A stretch of 64,000 nucleotides of DNA, taken from contig JAWWAC010000007.1 in the NCBI GenBank assembly GCA_033721915.1, positions 1 through 64,000 on the forward strand. The letters run 5' to 3'. Source of the stretch: REBR01 sp033721915. GTDB lineage: Bacteria; Pseudomonadota; Gammaproteobacteria; Pseudomonadales; Oleiphilaceae. This document shows positions 16,984 to 25,024 of this stretch, piece after piece. The first letter of the stretch is position 1. Every line of letters starts with the position of its first letter. The translations under genes were made by a program, and so were the position numbers. Under the pieces are notes generated by a model. It was not told the DNA's origin. It searched no databases and saw only the letters and a list, made by a program, of their open reading frames with translations.

Positions 16984-18369
16984 TCAGTACTTGTAGCTGT
17001 CCGGCTTGAAGGGGCCTTCCACGGGCACGCCGATGTAGTCGGCCTGGTCTTTGCGCAGCTGTGTCACCACACCGCCAAAGCCCTGCACCATGTAGCGGGC
17101 CACTTCCTCGTCCAGCTGCTTGGGCAGAACCTGGACGGTGATGTTCTTGGGCTTCTCCGCCGCGGGCAGTTTGGCGAACTGCTTCTCGAACAGGTGCATC
17201 TGGGCCAGCACCTGGTTGGCGAAAGAGCCGTCCATGATCCGTGAAGGGTGGCCCGTGGCATTGCCCAGGTTGACCAGCCGGCCCTCGGAGAGCAGCAGCA
17301 GGTGGTCGTTTTCCGCCTTGTTGCGGTAGACCTTGTGCACCTGGGGCTTGATCTCGTCCCACTCCCAGTTGTCGCGCATGTACTGGGTGTCGATCTCGTT
17401 GTCGAAGTGGCCGATGTTACAGACAATGGCGCCGGACTTGAGGGCGGAGAGGATGTGCTTGTCGCACACGTCCATGTTGCCTGTGGCGGTCACCAGGATA
17501 TCGGTGTTCTGCAGCAGGTCCCGGTTGATGCTGTCGGCGGAGCCGGTGTTCCTGCCTTCAATGTAGGGGGAGACCACCTCAAAGCCGTCCATGCAGGCCT
17601 GCATGGCACAGATGGGGTCCGCCTCGGTCACCTTGACGATCATGCCTTCCTGACGCAGTGAGGCGGCGGAGCCCTTGCCCACGTCGCCGTAGCCGATCAC
17701 CAGTGCCTTCTTGCCGGACATCAGGTGGTCCAGGCCGCGCTTGATGGCGTCGTTGAGGCTGTGGCGGCAGCCGTACTTGTTGTCGTTCTTGGACTTGGTG
17801 ATGGCGTCATTGACGTTGATGGCCGGCACCTTGAGGGTGCCTTCCTTCATCATGTCCAGAAGGCGGTGCACACCGGTGGTGGTTTCCTCGGTGATGCCGT
17901 GGCAGTTCTCCAGGATGTGGGGGTACTTCTCGTGCAGCAGTCCGGTCAGGTCGCCGCCGTCGTCCAGGATCATGTTCGGCTTCCAGCCGTCCACGTCCGC
18001 ACCCACGGTGCGCTCAAGGCACCACTCGTACTCGTCCTCGGTCTCGCCCTTCCAGGCGAACACCGGGGTACCACCAGCGGCAATGGCGGCGGCGGCCTGA
18101 TCCTGGGTGGAGAAGATGTTGCAGGACGACCAGCGCACCTCGGCGCCGAGATCCTTGAGGGTCTCGATCAGCACCGCGGTCTGGATGGTCATGTGGATGC
18201 AGCCCATGATGTTGGCGCCCTTCAGGGGCTGCCGGTCACGGTACTTGGCCCGCAATGTCATCAGTGCCGGCATTTCGCTCTCGGCAATGACGATCTCCTT
18301 GCGGCCCCAGTCGGCCAGGTGGATATCGGCCACTTTGTAATCGGTAAAGTTGCTGTCAAAAGCTTGCAT
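16984..18369 (-). CDS. ahcY: Adenosylhomocysteinase
   Basis: This is a 461-aa S-adenosylhomocysteine hydrolase, the cytoplasmic NAD-dependent enzyme that removes SAH formed by methyltransferases and returns homocysteine. Clear motifs are MGCIHMTIQTAVLIETL near residue 55, the NAD-binding GYGDVGKGSAASL near residue 225, CNIGHFDNEID near residue 335, and the C-terminal DSYKY that completes the neighbouring subunit's NAD site. The ATG is preceded by CCGGAG and lies 18 bp after the metK stop. Adjacency to metK, sahR and metF matches its place in the methyl cycle. Confidence 0.97.
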   Translation of the reverse strand: MQAFDSNFTDYKVADIHLADWGRKEIVIAESEMPALMTLRAKYRDRQPLKGANIMGCIHMTIQTAVLIETLKDLGAEVRWSSCNIFSTQDQAAAAIAAGGTPVFAWKGETEDEYEWCLERTVGADVDGWKPNMILDDGGDLTGLLHEKYPHILENCHGITEETTTGVHRLLDMMKEGTLKVPAINVNDAITKSKNDNKYGCRHSLNDAIKRGLDHLMSGKKALVIGYGDVGKGSAASLRQEGMIVKVTEADPICAMQACMDGFEVVSPYIEGRNTGSADSINRDLLQNTDILVTATGNMDVCDKHILSALKSGAIVCNIGHFDNEIDTQYMRDNWEWDEIKPQVHKVYRNKAENDHLLLLSEGRLVNLGNATGHPSRIMDGSFANQVLAQMHLFEKQFAKLPAAEKPKNITVQVLPKQLDEEVARYMVQGFGGVVTQLRKDQADYIGVPVEGPFKPDSYKY

Positions 18370-18387
18370 GGAATACTCCGGAGTCGG

Positions 18388-19581
18388 TTACTTGAGGCCC
18401 GCTGCGTCACGCAGGATTTCGGCCCTGTCGGTTTTTTCCCAGGGGAAGGCGGTAAAGGTGTCGTTGCCCACGGTCATCTCATAGGGGTCGCGGCCGAAGT
18501 GGCCGTAGGCCGCCGTGGCCTGGTACATGGGGTGAAGCAGGTCCAGCATGCGGGTCAGCGCATAGGGGCGCAGGTCGAATTCACGGCGCACCAGTTTCTC
18601 GATGGTGGCGTCGTCCACCCGCCCGGTACCGAAGGTGTTTACGGAGATGGAGGTGGGTTCGGCCACACCAATGGCGTAGGAAATCTGGATTTCGCACTTT
18701 TTCGCCATGCCGGAGGCCACGATGTTCTTGGCCACATAGCGCCCGGCATAGGCCGCGGAGCGGTCCACCTTGGAGGGGTCTTTGCCGGAGAAGGCGCCGC
18801 CACCATGGCGGGCCATGCCGCCGTAGGTGTCCACGATGATCTTGCGGCCGGTCAGGCCGCAGTCACCCACGGGGCCGCCAATCACGAACTTGCCGGTGGG
18901 GTTGATATGGAACTGGGTGTCCTTGTGGATCAGCTCGGCGGGGATCACGTTCTTGATGATCAGTTCCATGACCCCGTCCTTGATGTCCGCCATGGACACG
19001 TCCGGATCGTGCTGGGTGGAGAGCACAATGGCATCGATGCCGGTCACCTTGCCATCCTGGTAACGGCAGGACACCTGGCTCTTGGCATCCGGGCGCAGCC
19101 AGGGCAGCAGGCCGGACTTGCGCGCCTCGGACTGACGCTGCACCAGACGGTGGGCGAAGCAGATGGGGGCGGGCATCAACACGTCGGTCTCGTCACAGGC
19201 GTAACCGAACATCAGGCCCTGATCACCGGCGCCCTGGTCTTCCGGCTTCTGCCGGTCCACGCCCTGGGCGATGTCCACGGACTGCTTGCCGATCATGTTG
19301 ATCACGCCACAGGTGGCGCCGTCGTAGCCCATGTCCGAGGAGGTGTAGCCAATGTCCTTGATGACCTTGCGCACCAGGTCTTCCAGATCCACCCAGGCGG
19401 AGGTGGTGATTTCCCCCGCAACCACGGCAACACCGGTGTTGACCAGGGTTTCACAGGCCACTCGGGCCAGCTTGTCGTCCTGCAGGATGCGGTCGAGTAC
19501 GGCGTCGGAAATCTGGTCCGCTACCTTGTCCGGGTGACCTTCGGAGACGGACTCCGAAGTGAAAAGGCTGTAGTCGGTCAT
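18388..19581 (-). CDS. metK: S-adenosylmethionine synthetase
   Basis: MetK makes SAM from methionine and ATP in the cytoplasm. The 397-aa product begins MTDYSLFTSESVSEGH and contains GHPDKVADQISDAVLD near residue 16, the methionine/ATP-site motif GAGDQGLMFGYA near residue 120, and the P-loop-like GGGAFSGKDPSKVDRSAAY near residue 270. The length is typical. The ATG at 19581 was chosen because the family N-terminus starts exactly there; further in-frame sequence upstream is unrelated. It sits 25 bp after sahR and 18 bp before ahcY, in one operon. Confidence 0.97.
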   Translation of the reverse strand: MTDYSLFTSESVSEGHPDKVADQISDAVLDRILQDDKLARVACETLVNTGVAVVAGEITTSAWVDLEDLVRKVIKDIGYTSSDMGYDGATCGVINMIGKQSVDIAQGVDRQKPEDQGAGDQGLMFGYACDETDVLMPAPICFAHRLVQRQSEARKSGLLPWLRPDAKSQVSCRYQDGKVTGIDAIVLSTQHDPDVSMADIKDGVMELIIKNVIPAELIHKDTQFHINPTGKFVIGGPVGDCGLTGRKIIVDTYGGMARHGGGAFSGKDPSKVDRSAAYAGRYVAKNIVASGMAKKCEIQISYAIGVAEPTSISVNTFGTGRVDDATIEKLVRREFDLRPYALTRMLDLLHPMYQATAAYGHFGRDPYEMTVGNDTFTAFPWEKTDRAEILRDAAGLK

Positions 19582-19606
19582 AGCTGACGACTCCTTCTGT
19601 GAGTGA

Positions 19607-20656
19607 TTAATAACTGCGATGAATGAATTCCCGCACCTGGATCTGGAACCCATTGCGCAGGCCAATAAAGACGGTTTCGCCGCTGGTGAGCCCCGCGTCC
19701 AGGGCCCAGCCGGTGAGCTCCTCGGGCTCAAAGCCCTGCCAGAGATCACCGCAGTTGTCCCGCACCCAGCGTTGCTCATGGCGGCACAGCTCGCTCAGTA
19801 TCAGCCGCCCCCCCGAGGCCAGCAGGCGGGCGCTGTGCTGGAAGACATCCGCCGGTCCGGCCATGTGGTGCAGCACCATGTTGGCCACCACCAGGTCATA
19901 GGCGCCGGCGGTGTCCGGGTCTTTCAGCAGCTGGTCGCACTCCCCCAGTACCAGCCGGACATTCTCCAGCCCCTGGCGCTGACAACGGGCCCTGGCCTGG
20001 TCGAGCATCTCCCGGGCGTTGTCCACAGCGGTCACCTGGTGGAAGCGTTCGGCCAGAGTGGCCAGGAAATCCCCTTCGCCGGGGCCGATTTCCAGTGCCC
20101 GGCCCGCCGGATGGCCCTGGAACTGGCGACGGATCAGCTCCGCCACCGGCTCGGCATACTGGGGGTGCTCCGCGATCAGCTCCTGCTGTTCCCGGAAGCG
20201 TTCCGCATGACGGGCAAAAAACGCCTGTGACTGGGCGGAGCGCTGCTCGCGGATCTCGGCCACCCGGGCCAGCAGCCAGGAGGGCAGTGGCAGGCTGTCC
20301 ACGGCGGTAAACAGCGCCCTGGCCGCCTGATGCTGGGGGCTGTCCTGACCCCGCAGCAGCGGGCGGCGGTAGAAAATGGCGTTGCCTTCCCGCTGGGGCT
20401 CCAGCAGACCGGCCCGGGCCAGCACCTTGAGGTGATGGCTCATGCCGGACTGGCGCATGGCAAAGATCTGGCTCAGCTCCATGACGCCAAAGGTGTCACG
20501 GCGCAGCACCCGCAATATGTCCAGCCGGAGCCGGTCGCCACCGGCCTTGAACAGGCCCGCCAGTGTTTCCAGGGCCGACTCGTCCTCATGGGCGGTGACA
20601 GGCCTCTTTTCTTGTGAAAGGGCTTCTGCGGGAGCTACGGTGCGGGCGTCAGTCAT
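19607..20656 (-). CDS. sahR: SahR-type ArsR regulator with methyltransferase-like domain
   Basis: This 349-aa protein joins an ArsR-type winged helix (residues about 30-105, with SGMSHHLKVLARAGLLE as the recognition helix region) to a class I methyltransferase-like domain (residues about 165-310, motif LEIGPGEGDF, then VANMVLHHM). This architecture, next to metK and ahcY, matches SahR, a known SAH-responsive repressor of methyl-cycle genes in Proteobacteria in which the second domain senses SAH. It heads the operon with metK and ahcY. A perfect 11+11 bp inverted repeat lies 39 bp upstream of its start and is the likely operator. An active methyltransferase is an alternative, but the context favours the regulator. 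Confidence 0.85.
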   Translation of the reverse strand: MTDARTVAPAEALSQEKRPVTAHEDESALETLAGLFKAGGDRLRLDILRVLRRDTFGVMELSQIFAMRQSGMSHHLKVLARAGLLEPQREGNAIFYRRPLLRGQDSPQHQAARALFTAVDSLPLPSWLLARVAEIREQRSAQSQAFFARHAERFREQQELIAEHPQYAEPVAELIRRQFQGHPAGRALEIGPGEGDFLATLAERFHQVTAVDNAREMLDQARARCQRQGLENVRLVLGECDQLLKDPDTAGAYDLVVANMVLHHMAGPADVFQHSARLLASGGRLILSELCRHEQRWVRDNCGDLWQGFEPEELTGWALDAGLTSGETVFIGLRNGFQIQVREFIHRSY

Positions 20657-20694
20657 GAAGCGGAGTGTATGGCGGGCGCCATCAGCAGGTCAAC

Positions 20695-20722
20695 AACTAT
20701 ATCAAAAAAAGTTGATATAGTT
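20695..20722. promoter_or_regulatory. Probable SahR operator
   Basis: AACTATATCAA and TTGATATAGTT form a perfect 11-bp inverted repeat around AAAAAG, just upstream of sahR. The arms are AT-rich in a GC-rich neighbourhood. The size and symmetry suit an ArsR-family dimer. The site lies between the GGDEF-EAL stop and the sahR start, so autoregulation of sahR-metK-ahcY is the natural reading. Binding is inferred. Confidence 0.6.
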
Positions 20723-20738
20723 CCGGGGTGCCTTGAGC

Positions 20739-23060
20739 TCAGCTGTCTTTGCGGGGGTCGGTGAAGGGGGCGTCCAGCAGTTGCCGGAATGATGCCTCCG
20801 GCAGGGGGCGGCTGAACCAGTAGCCCTGTCCGGAATCAATGCCGGCACTGAGCAGCTGCTGGTACTGGGATTCGGTTTCAATGCCCTCGGCCACCGTATG
20901 CAGTGTGAAACTGCTGGCCATTTGCTGGATGATGGGGATCATGGCCCGCCCTTTGCCTTCCTCGTCCATCTGGTTGACGAAGCTGCGGTCGATTTTCAGT
21001 GTCTGCAGCGGCAGGTGCTGCAGGCGGCTCAGTGAGGAGTAACCGGTGCCGAAGTCGTCGATGGCGATTTTAAAGCCATGGTTGCGAAGCTGGTGCAACA
21101 GCGCCTCAATGGCCACCGGGTCCACCATGATGATGCTTTCGGTGATTTCCAGTGTGATCCACTCCGGGTCCACATAAGGCCGGACCAGTGCGGCCAGGTG
21201 GTTGGCATCCCCGTGGGGGTGCAGCTGCTGCACGCTGAGGTTGACGGCCATGCGCAGCGGGTGGCCATCACGGTGCCATTGCTGCAGCTGCCGGGCCGCC
21301 GCCGTCAGGGCCCAGTTGCCCAGTGGCACGATCAGTCCCGTCTCCTCGGCCACCGGGATAAAGTCGCCCGGCATGACCATTTCCCCGTTCTCCAGTGGCC
21401 ACCGGGCCAGTGCCTCGGTGCCGGTGATGCGCAGGCTGGCCAGGTCGAAAATGGGCTGGAAGTGCAGTTCCAGCCCCTCCCGCTCGATGGCCTGGCGCAG
21501 CTGTGCCTCCATGGAAAGCCGCTGCAGACGCTTTTCCAGCATTTGCGGGGAATACAGGTGGCAGCAGCCGCCTCCGGAGCGCTTGGCGTCGTACATGGCG
21601 TTGTCGGCGGCCTGGATCACAGCGCTGGCATCCTGGCCGTGGTCCGGGCACAGGCTGATGCCGATGCTGGCCCCCAGGCGATGTTCCTGATCGTTGACCA
21701 TCATGGGGGACTGTATGGACTGGATCAGGCGGTTGGCCAGGTCTTCGGCCATGCGGGCAAAGCCGCAGCTGTCCCCGGAGGGCTGGCGTGGCTGGTTGCG
21801 GGGATTGTCGAACAGCACCACCAGAAACTCATCGCCGCCGTGACGGATCACCAGGTCCGAATCCCGTACCGTGTGACTCAGACGCTGGGCCACCTGGACC
21901 AGGACCTGGTCGCCGGTTTCATGGCCGAACACATCGTTGATGGGTTTGAATCCGTCCAGGTCCACAAAGAGAATGGCGGCGGAAGGGGAGTCCCTGGGTT
22001 CGGAGCGGGCCAGCAGATCGTCCAGGAAGCTGATCAGGTAACGGCGGTTGGGCAGTCCGGTCAGAGCGTCTGAAAAGGCCAGTTTCTGGATCTGGGCGGA
22101 CTGATTCTCACGCTCCTGCTGGAAGCGCAAGGTGTTCAGTGTGTGGCTCAGGTTGGTGGCCATATGGTCCATCAGGCGGCACTCTTCCTGGCTGAAATGG
22201 TCGGGACGGTCGGAGTAGAGAGCCAGGTACCCGGTGGCGCCGATATCGGTGTTCAGTGTCATCAGCAGTGCGGAGGCCAGGCCCTGATCCAGAGCCCCCT
22301 GGTGACCCGGCATGGCGTGCAGTTCCTCCGCCAGATGATTCAGTACCTGCACCTGCTGGCGCTTGTCGGGCTTTTCCCGGCTGTCCGCCTGCTGCCGGTC
22401 AAGGCGGGCCTGCCAGTCAGCGACCATCCCCTCGGCACAACCTGCAGCCCTGCCGGCACGGGCATGGACGCTGGGGGGGCCGTCGTTGTTCTCCTGGCAG
22501 AAGCAGACCCAGGCCAGCTGATAGGTGCCTTTGGATATAATGCTCTGGCAGAAGGATTTCAGCAGCTCACTCTCATTGCGCGCCCGCACCATGACCTGGT
22601 CACAGTCGTTGAAGGTGCGCAGTGCACTGACCATGGCGGCCAGGTCCCGGCGTGCATTGTCCTGTTCCCGGGAGAGGTGGCGCAGTCGCAGCAGGTTGCC
22701 GATGCGGGCGAGCAGTTCCTGCCGGGTGCTGGGGATGCGCAGTATGTCATCCACCGTGTGCCCCAGCTCGCTGTTGCCGTTACGCGGGCTGGCTCTGAGT
22801 TCCGAGACCATCAGCACCGGCAGCACCATGGGTTCATGCTGGCGCCGCAGTCTCTGTATCAGCTCACGGTGGCGCTGCAGCATGGCTTCGTCCAGGATCA
22901 GCAGGTCCGGTGTCCGTGCCTCCAGTTGCCCCAGGTCCTGAAGCAGCGGGTAATGCCCGCCCAGCACCCGGGTCATCAGGCGGGCATTGGCGCTGTTGGT
23001 GATGCCAAGGGCAATAACGGGGGTGCCCCTGGCTGACTGAAGGGCCGCCGTGGCTGTCAT
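20739..23060 (-). CDS. GGDEF-EAL protein with N-terminal receiver-like and GAF-like regions
   Basis: This 773-aa cytoplasmic protein should make or break c-di-GMP. Residues about 15-130 resemble a receiver fold (PDLLILDEAML near residue 52), but the acidic pair is missing (ALGITNSAN) and the usual KP is replaced (ILRIPST), so normal phosphorylation is doubtful. Residues about 150-325 look GAF-like. The GGDEF domain (about 335-510) keeps RHGGDEF and FVDLDGFKPIND. The EAL domain (about 520-765) keeps GTEALARW, AVNLSVQQL, EITES, IDDFGTGYSS, KIDRSF and VAEGIE, so it looks active. Its ATG overlaps the stop of the KaiC-like gene by 4 bp, which points to coupled expression and a shared role. Confidence 0.88.
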   Translation of the reverse strand: MTATAALQSARGTPVIALGITNSANARLMTRVLGGHYPLLQDLGQLEARTPDLLILDEAMLQRHRELIQRLRRQHEPMVLPVLMVSELRASPRNGNSELGHTVDDILRIPSTRQELLARIGNLLRLRHLSREQDNARRDLAAMVSALRTFNDCDQVMVRARNESELLKSFCQSIISKGTYQLAWVCFCQENNDGPPSVHARAGRAAGCAEGMVADWQARLDRQQADSREKPDKRQQVQVLNHLAEELHAMPGHQGALDQGLASALLMTLNTDIGATGYLALYSDRPDHFSQEECRLMDHMATNLSHTLNTLRFQQERENQSAQIQKLAFSDALTGLPNRRYLISFLDDLLARSEPRDSPSAAILFVDLDGFKPINDVFGHETGDQVLVQVAQRLSHTVRDSDLVIRHGGDEFLVVLFDNPRNQPRQPSGDSCGFARMAEDLANRLIQSIQSPMMVNDQEHRLGASIGISLCPDHGQDASAVIQAADNAMYDAKRSGGGCCHLYSPQMLEKRLQRLSMEAQLRQAIEREGLELHFQPIFDLASLRITGTEALARWPLENGEMVMPGDFIPVAEETGLIVPLGNWALTAAARQLQQWHRDGHPLRMAVNLSVQQLHPHGDANHLAALVRPYVDPEWITLEITESIIMVDPVAIEALLHQLRNHGFKIAIDDFGTGYSSLSRLQHLPLQTLKIDRSFVNQMDEEGKGRAMIPIIQQMASSFTLHTVAEGIETESQYQQLLSAGIDSGQGYWFSRPLPEASFRQLLDAPFTDPRKDS

Positions 23061-24514
23061 TGCCGGTGTTCTCCGCCGGGTTCCGGCAGTTGTTCCGGCA
23101 TGCCGCTGAGGATGCCCCTCAGCCGGCTCAGCGGTGCGCCCACCTTGAGGCCGTAACGGCTGATCTCGAATTCACGCAGATTCTTCTCGAAATCGCCGGT
23201 GCGTTTTTTCAGCACACAGATGGTTTTGCGGATTTCCCCTTCCAGCTCCAGGTAGCGCAGCAGGATGATGGTGTCCGCCAGGTAACTCACCTCATGTTCC
23301 GTGACCCGCAACTGCTCACCGGTGACCGAGAAGGTCTCATTCACCAGCAGCACCGTCACCCCCATGTTCACCAGGTAGCGGCAAAGGGCATGGATCCGCT
23401 CCTGCAGGTCCTCGCCCCGCACCGACTGGCGGTAGCCGGAGAGGCTGTCCAGCAGCACAATGCGGGTGCCGTTGTTCTCCACTTCATGGCGCACCATGGC
23501 GGAGAACTGGTCCGGGTTGTAGTGCAATGGCTCAATGGCCTCGAAGTAGAGGTTGCCTGTCTCCACCATCTGCTGCACCGGCAGCCCGATCTGCTGGCAA
23601 CGACGGAAAAAGGTGCTGGCCCCCTCGTCAAAATTGTAAATCACGGAGCGCTCGCCACGGCTGGCCGCCTCTTTCATGTACTGGGCCGCCAGCGTGGTCT
23701 TGCCCACCCCGGTGGGGCCCGAGATCAGTGTCACGGTGCCCCGCTCAATGCCGCCATGGGTCAGCTCGTCCAGCTCGGGCACCCCGGAGCTGATGGACTC
23801 CAGCTCAAAGCGGCGGCTGTGCTCACCGGGGGCCAGGCGGGGGAACAGGATCAGCCCCCGGGGGCTGATCTGGTAGAAATGGCTGCCTTCCACGAAGCCT
23901 GAACCACGCAGTTTGAGCACCCGGCACTGGCGTCCGTGTTCCGTGACGCTCAGGTCGATAATGCCGTCGCTGAGAAAATGCAGCGTTTCGTCTTCCTGGT
24001 TATGGGACTGCTCCGAGGTGAACAGCACCGTGGCGCCACCGGTGGTCATTCGACGCAGCATGGACATGACCTGCTTGCGGTACTGGAAGACATCCGCCGA
24101 GAGGTAGCGCATATGGCTCATGGAGTCGATAAAGATGCGCCCTGGTCTGAGTTCCTCAACATGGCTGACAATGCGGTCGTGGATGGCGGTCCCCTCCACG
24201 TCCCAGGTTTCCAGCAGGCTGTAGGCATCGTCCCCTTCGCTGTCACTGCCGGGTGAGAGGTCGAGTATCGACACCTTGTCCAGTGGCAGCCCCATTTCAG
24301 CGGCGTTCTCACGCAGCTGGGACTCGCTTTCCCCAAGGCTGATAAACAGGCTGCCCTCATTGGCCCCCGCCAGCAGATAGTGCACCCCCAGGGTCGTCTT
24401 GCCGGAGCCGGGGCCACCGCTGAGCAGATAGGTGCGGCCGGGAATCAGCCCGTCATGGAGGATTTCGTCAAGGCCGGCTATGCCGGTGGAAAGCTTGTTG
24501 CTGGACAGGGTCAT
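23057..24514 (-). CDS. KaiC-like double RecA-domain ATPase
   Basis: This 485-aa protein has two RecA-like domains in tandem, as in KaiC/RadA-like ATPases. The first has Walker A GGPGSGKT near residue 34 and IFIDSMSHM as Walker B. The second has GPTGVGKT near residue 263 and IVLLDSLSGY. The catalytic Glu pair of KaiC is reduced to GE in the first domain (ISLGES) and DE in the second (NFDEG). At the KaiC phosphosite region the sequence is VTEHEVSYLADT: positions equivalent to T426 and S431 are kept and T432 is Tyr. I chose the ATG at 24514 because GGGAG lies eight bases upstream; a GTG six bases earlier is too close to it. The GGDEF-EAL gene follows with a 4-bp overlap. A clock role is not established. 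Confidence 0.85.
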   Translation of the reverse strand: MTLSSNKLSTGIAGLDEILHDGLIPGRTYLLSGGPGSGKTTLGVHYLLAGANEGSLFISLGESESQLRENAAEMGLPLDKVSILDLSPGSDSEGDDAYSLLETWDVEGTAIHDRIVSHVEELRPGRIFIDSMSHMRYLSADVFQYRKQVMSMLRRMTTGGATVLFTSEQSHNQEDETLHFLSDGIIDLSVTEHGRQCRVLKLRGSGFVEGSHFYQISPRGLILFPRLAPGEHSRRFELESISSGVPELDELTHGGIERGTVTLISGPTGVGKTTLAAQYMKEAASRGERSVIYNFDEGASTFFRRCQQIGLPVQQMVETGNLYFEAIEPLHYNPDQFSAMVRHEVENNGTRIVLLDSLSGYRQSVRGEDLQERIHALCRYLVNMGVTVLLVNETFSVTGEQLRVTEHEVSYLADTIILLRYLELEGEIRKTICVLKKRTGDFEKNLREFEISRYGLKVGAPLSRLRGILSGMPEQLPEPGGEHRQ

Positions 24515-25024
24515 GGGCACTGCTCCCGTAGGCGTGTTGCTCTGCCATCAGGCACTCCTTCTGGCAGGGAGGGTCAGTGCGCTGACGGCATCTGTAAAAC
24601 ATGGTCTGGCCGGCCTGAAATGACTGGCCTGAACATCAATGTACACCCAGCCTCCTGATTCTGGCCAGCGGTTAATGGCTGGCAGAGCAGGCCAGTGAGA
24701 AGCCCCGGTTTTTACGGGCAAAGTCTGTATGCTGGCCATTGTAAGGTAAGGGAGCCATTACTGACAGTAACAGTGTGTAAGGTGTGCCTGCCCGGGTTCC
24801 AGATCTGGAATGGGTGTGGGGGTAAGGCGTGATGGCAAAGCTCCGGTGTGGCTGACTCCCGGGTCATGGCCGTGCTCCGGGCGCTCCGGCCGGGTCTTTG
24901 CCGGCACCCGGTTTCCGGCCAGGGTCTTAAAGCTGCATGAAAGTTGCTCATTGCCCCCCGGATCGGTGAAAATACGCGCCTTTATTTCAATGCGTCACCA
25001 CAAGCCAGTTCGGGAGAACACCTG
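24515..25024. other. Intergenic region between the KaiC-like gene and tkt
   Basis: About 510 bp between divergent genes, with no supported gene. It must hold promoters for both directions. Near tkt, TTGCTC at 24944 and TGAAAA at 24967 are spaced by 17 bp and could be a weak sigma-70 promoter. CTGGCC/GGCCAG strings recur between 24608 and 24740. No tRNA, riboswitch or terminator was recognised. Confidence 0.5.

Noticed and set aside
17725..19587. A 620-codon open frame on the plus strand opposite metK and ahcY
   Set aside because: It is the mirror of two unmistakable genes in GC-rich DNA; its translation is His/Gly/Val-rich with no family motifs and no ribosome site.
24780..24860. Possible tRNA, from a GGGTTCC string resembling a T-loop
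   Set aside because: No acceptor stem, anticodon arm or CCA end could be built around it.
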